Of a stretch of DNA of 31,708 nucleotides, positions 30,640 to 31,708 are shown in pieces (position 1 is the first letter of the stretch; every line of letters begins with the position of its first letter). The DNA is from Thiobacillus sp. GTDB lineage: Bacteria; Pseudomonadota; Gammaproteobacteria; Burkholderiales; Thiobacillaceae. The notes under the pieces were generated by a model. It ran no database searches. It was not told the origin of the DNA and saw only the letters and a program-made list of their open reading frames with translations. The position numbers and the translations under genes were made by a program. Location of the stretch: positions 1 through 31,708 of the forward strand of contig JAABQU010000122.1 in assembly GCA_011391285.1 (NCBI GenBank). The letters run 5' to 3'.

Positions 30640-31708
30640 TCAAACGATGTCGAGGTGATCGAGTCCCGCCATCATGTCGCGGCCCTTGGCCTCCTGGCCG
30701 TGCAGTTTGATCTGCAGGCGCAGGTCGTTGAGGCTGTCGGCGTTTCTGAGCGCATCCTCGTAGGAGATCAGGTCGGCCTCGTAGAGGTCGAACAGCGCCT
30801 GGTCGAAGGTTTGCATCCCCAATTCGCGCGATTTGGACATGAGCTCCTTGATTTCGTGGACGTGGCCCTTGAAGATTAGGTCGGCAATCAGCGGCGAATT
30901 GAGCAGGATTTCGACCGCCGCGACACGGCCGTTGGTGCCCTTGCGCGGGATCAGGCGTTGCGAGATGAAGGCCTTGAGGTTGAGCGACAGGTCCATCAGC
31001 AACTGCGCGCGGCGTTCTTCGGGGAAGAAGTTGATGATGCGGTCGAGCGCCTGGTTGGCGCTGTTGGCGTGCAGGGTCGACAGGCAGAGGTGACCCGTCT
31101 CGGCGAAGGCGATGGCGTACTCCATCGTATCGCGGTCGCGAATCTCGCCGATCAGGATGACGTCGGGTGCCTGACGCAGCGTGTTCTTCAGTGCCGAGAA
31201 CCAGTTGTCGGTGTCGATGCCGACTTCACGCTGGGTGATGATCGATTTCTTGTGCTCGTGCACGTATTCGATCGGATCCTCGACCGTGATGATGTGGTCG
31301 GCGGCGTTCTCGTTGCGATGCCCGACCATTGCGGCGAGCGAGGTCGATTTGCCGGAACCGGTGGCGCCGACAAAAATCACCAGACCGCGCTTGATCATCG
31401 CGACGTCGCGCAGGATCGGCGGCAGGTTCAGCGATTCCATTTTCGGAATCTTGGTGTTGATCGTCCGCATCACGATGCCGACCCGTCCCTGCTGCACGAA
31501 GACGTTGACCCGGAAACGGCCGATCTCGGGCGGGCTGATCGCGAAGTTGGATTCGTTGGTCGCCTCGAAGTCCTTCCACTGCCGCTCGTTCATGATCGAA
31601 CGCGCCAGCTCGCTGGTGTGCGCAGGCGTCAGGCTCTGGTTCGACACGGGGGTGATCTTGCCGTCGACCTTGATCGCGGGCGGAAAGCCCGCCGTGATGA
31701 AAAGGTCG
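30640..31708 (-). CDS. pilU: type IV pilus retraction ATPase PilU, partial (N-terminus beyond right edge)
   Basis: PilU is a hexameric cytoplasmic ATPase that assists PilT in pilus retraction. The partial product (about 355 residues, missing only the N-terminal part) keeps the Walker A GATGSGKST, the Asp box EDPIEYVHEH, the Walker B VILIGEIRDRDTM and the His box CLSTLHANSANQALDRI. The C-terminus has RELGMQTFDQALFDLYEAD, closer to PilU than PilT. A GTG-based start at 31647 is not real: reading continues upstream in frame through DLFITAGFPPAIKVDGK to the window edge. pilT normally lies just upstream, here beyond the right edge. Confidence 0.93.
   Translation of the reverse strand, partial: DLFITAGFPPAIKVDGKITPVSNQSLTPAHTSELARSIMNERQWKDFEATNESNFAISPPEIGRFRVNVFVQQGRVGIVMRTINTKIPKMESLNLPPILRDVAMIKRGLVIFVGATGSGKSTSLAAMVGHRNENAADHIITVEDPIEYVHEHKKSIITQREVGIDTDNWFSALKNTLRQAPDVILIGEIRDRDTMEYAIAFAETGHLCLSTLHANSANQALDRIINFFPEERRAQLLMDLSLNLKAFISQRLIPRKGTNGRVAAVEILLNSPLIADLIFKGHVHEIKELMSKSRELGMQTFDQALFDLYEADLISYEDALRNADSLNDLRLQIKLHGQEAKGRDMMAGLDHLDIV

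Overview
This window is ordinary, densely packed chromosomal DNA of high GC content, roughly 63-66%. Gene content and arrangement point to a betaproteobacterium. The run leuS-lptE-holA-proA-nadD-rsfS-rlmH-maf-rng, polA near a DUF2782 gene, and a BPSS1780-type membrane protein are all typical of that class. A proteobacterial class I phosphoribulokinase suggests a Calvin-cycle autotroph. My best guess is a member of, or relative of, Thiobacillus or Sulfuricella in the Nitrosomonadales, inferred from protein resemblance only. I saw no tRNA, rRNA, CRISPR array, insertion sequence, phage gene or integrase, and no gene-free stretch longer than about 165 bases.

Left part (1-6928). A dusB gene runs off the left edge. 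It is followed by mscL, an OmpA-type porin-like protein with calcium-binding repeats, and polA on the minus strand. Divergent from polA, with only 13 bases between start codons, lies a LOG-family gene followed by two envelope genes (DUF2782 and a BPSS1780-like membrane protein). Middle-left (6929-10963) holds the helicase uvrD (-), a MoaD/ThiS-fold small protein that lacks the usual C-terminal Gly-Gly (+), phosphoribulokinase (-), and an exported GlcG/HbpS-like protein (-).

Centre (11098-20727). Ten plus-strand genes form one tightly coupled cluster: leuS, lptE, holA, proA, nadD, rsfS, rlmH, maf, rng and a DNA-3-methyladenine glycosylase. Many overlap by 1-11 bases, and four of the ten start with TTG or GTG. 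The cluster joins translation (LeuRS, RsfS, RlmH, RNase G), outer-membrane assembly (LptE), replication (HolA), proline and NAD synthesis, and nucleotide or DNA damage control (Maf, glycosylase).

Right part (20728-31708). Here are xthA, a secreted glutaredoxin-like protein and an M3 oligopeptidase (all minus). Then come a gamma-class carbonic anhydrase, a TlpA-type thioredoxin, a small Cys-rich lipoprotein, ettA and a YhcH-family gene (plus). slyX and a second TlpA-type thioredoxin (minus) follow. The latter's start codon physically overlaps that of a divergent HemJ/CopD-like membrane protein. An RlmL-type methyltransferase, an unrecognised 89-residue protein, and pilU running off the right edge complete the window.

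I do not see a clear new multi-gene defence or mobile system. The most interesting signals are a low-GC mosaic patch inside the LeuRS editing region, the MoaD-like protein without its reactive tail, the shared start codons at 28569-28572, and the small orphan protein with a perfect Walker-A-like string.
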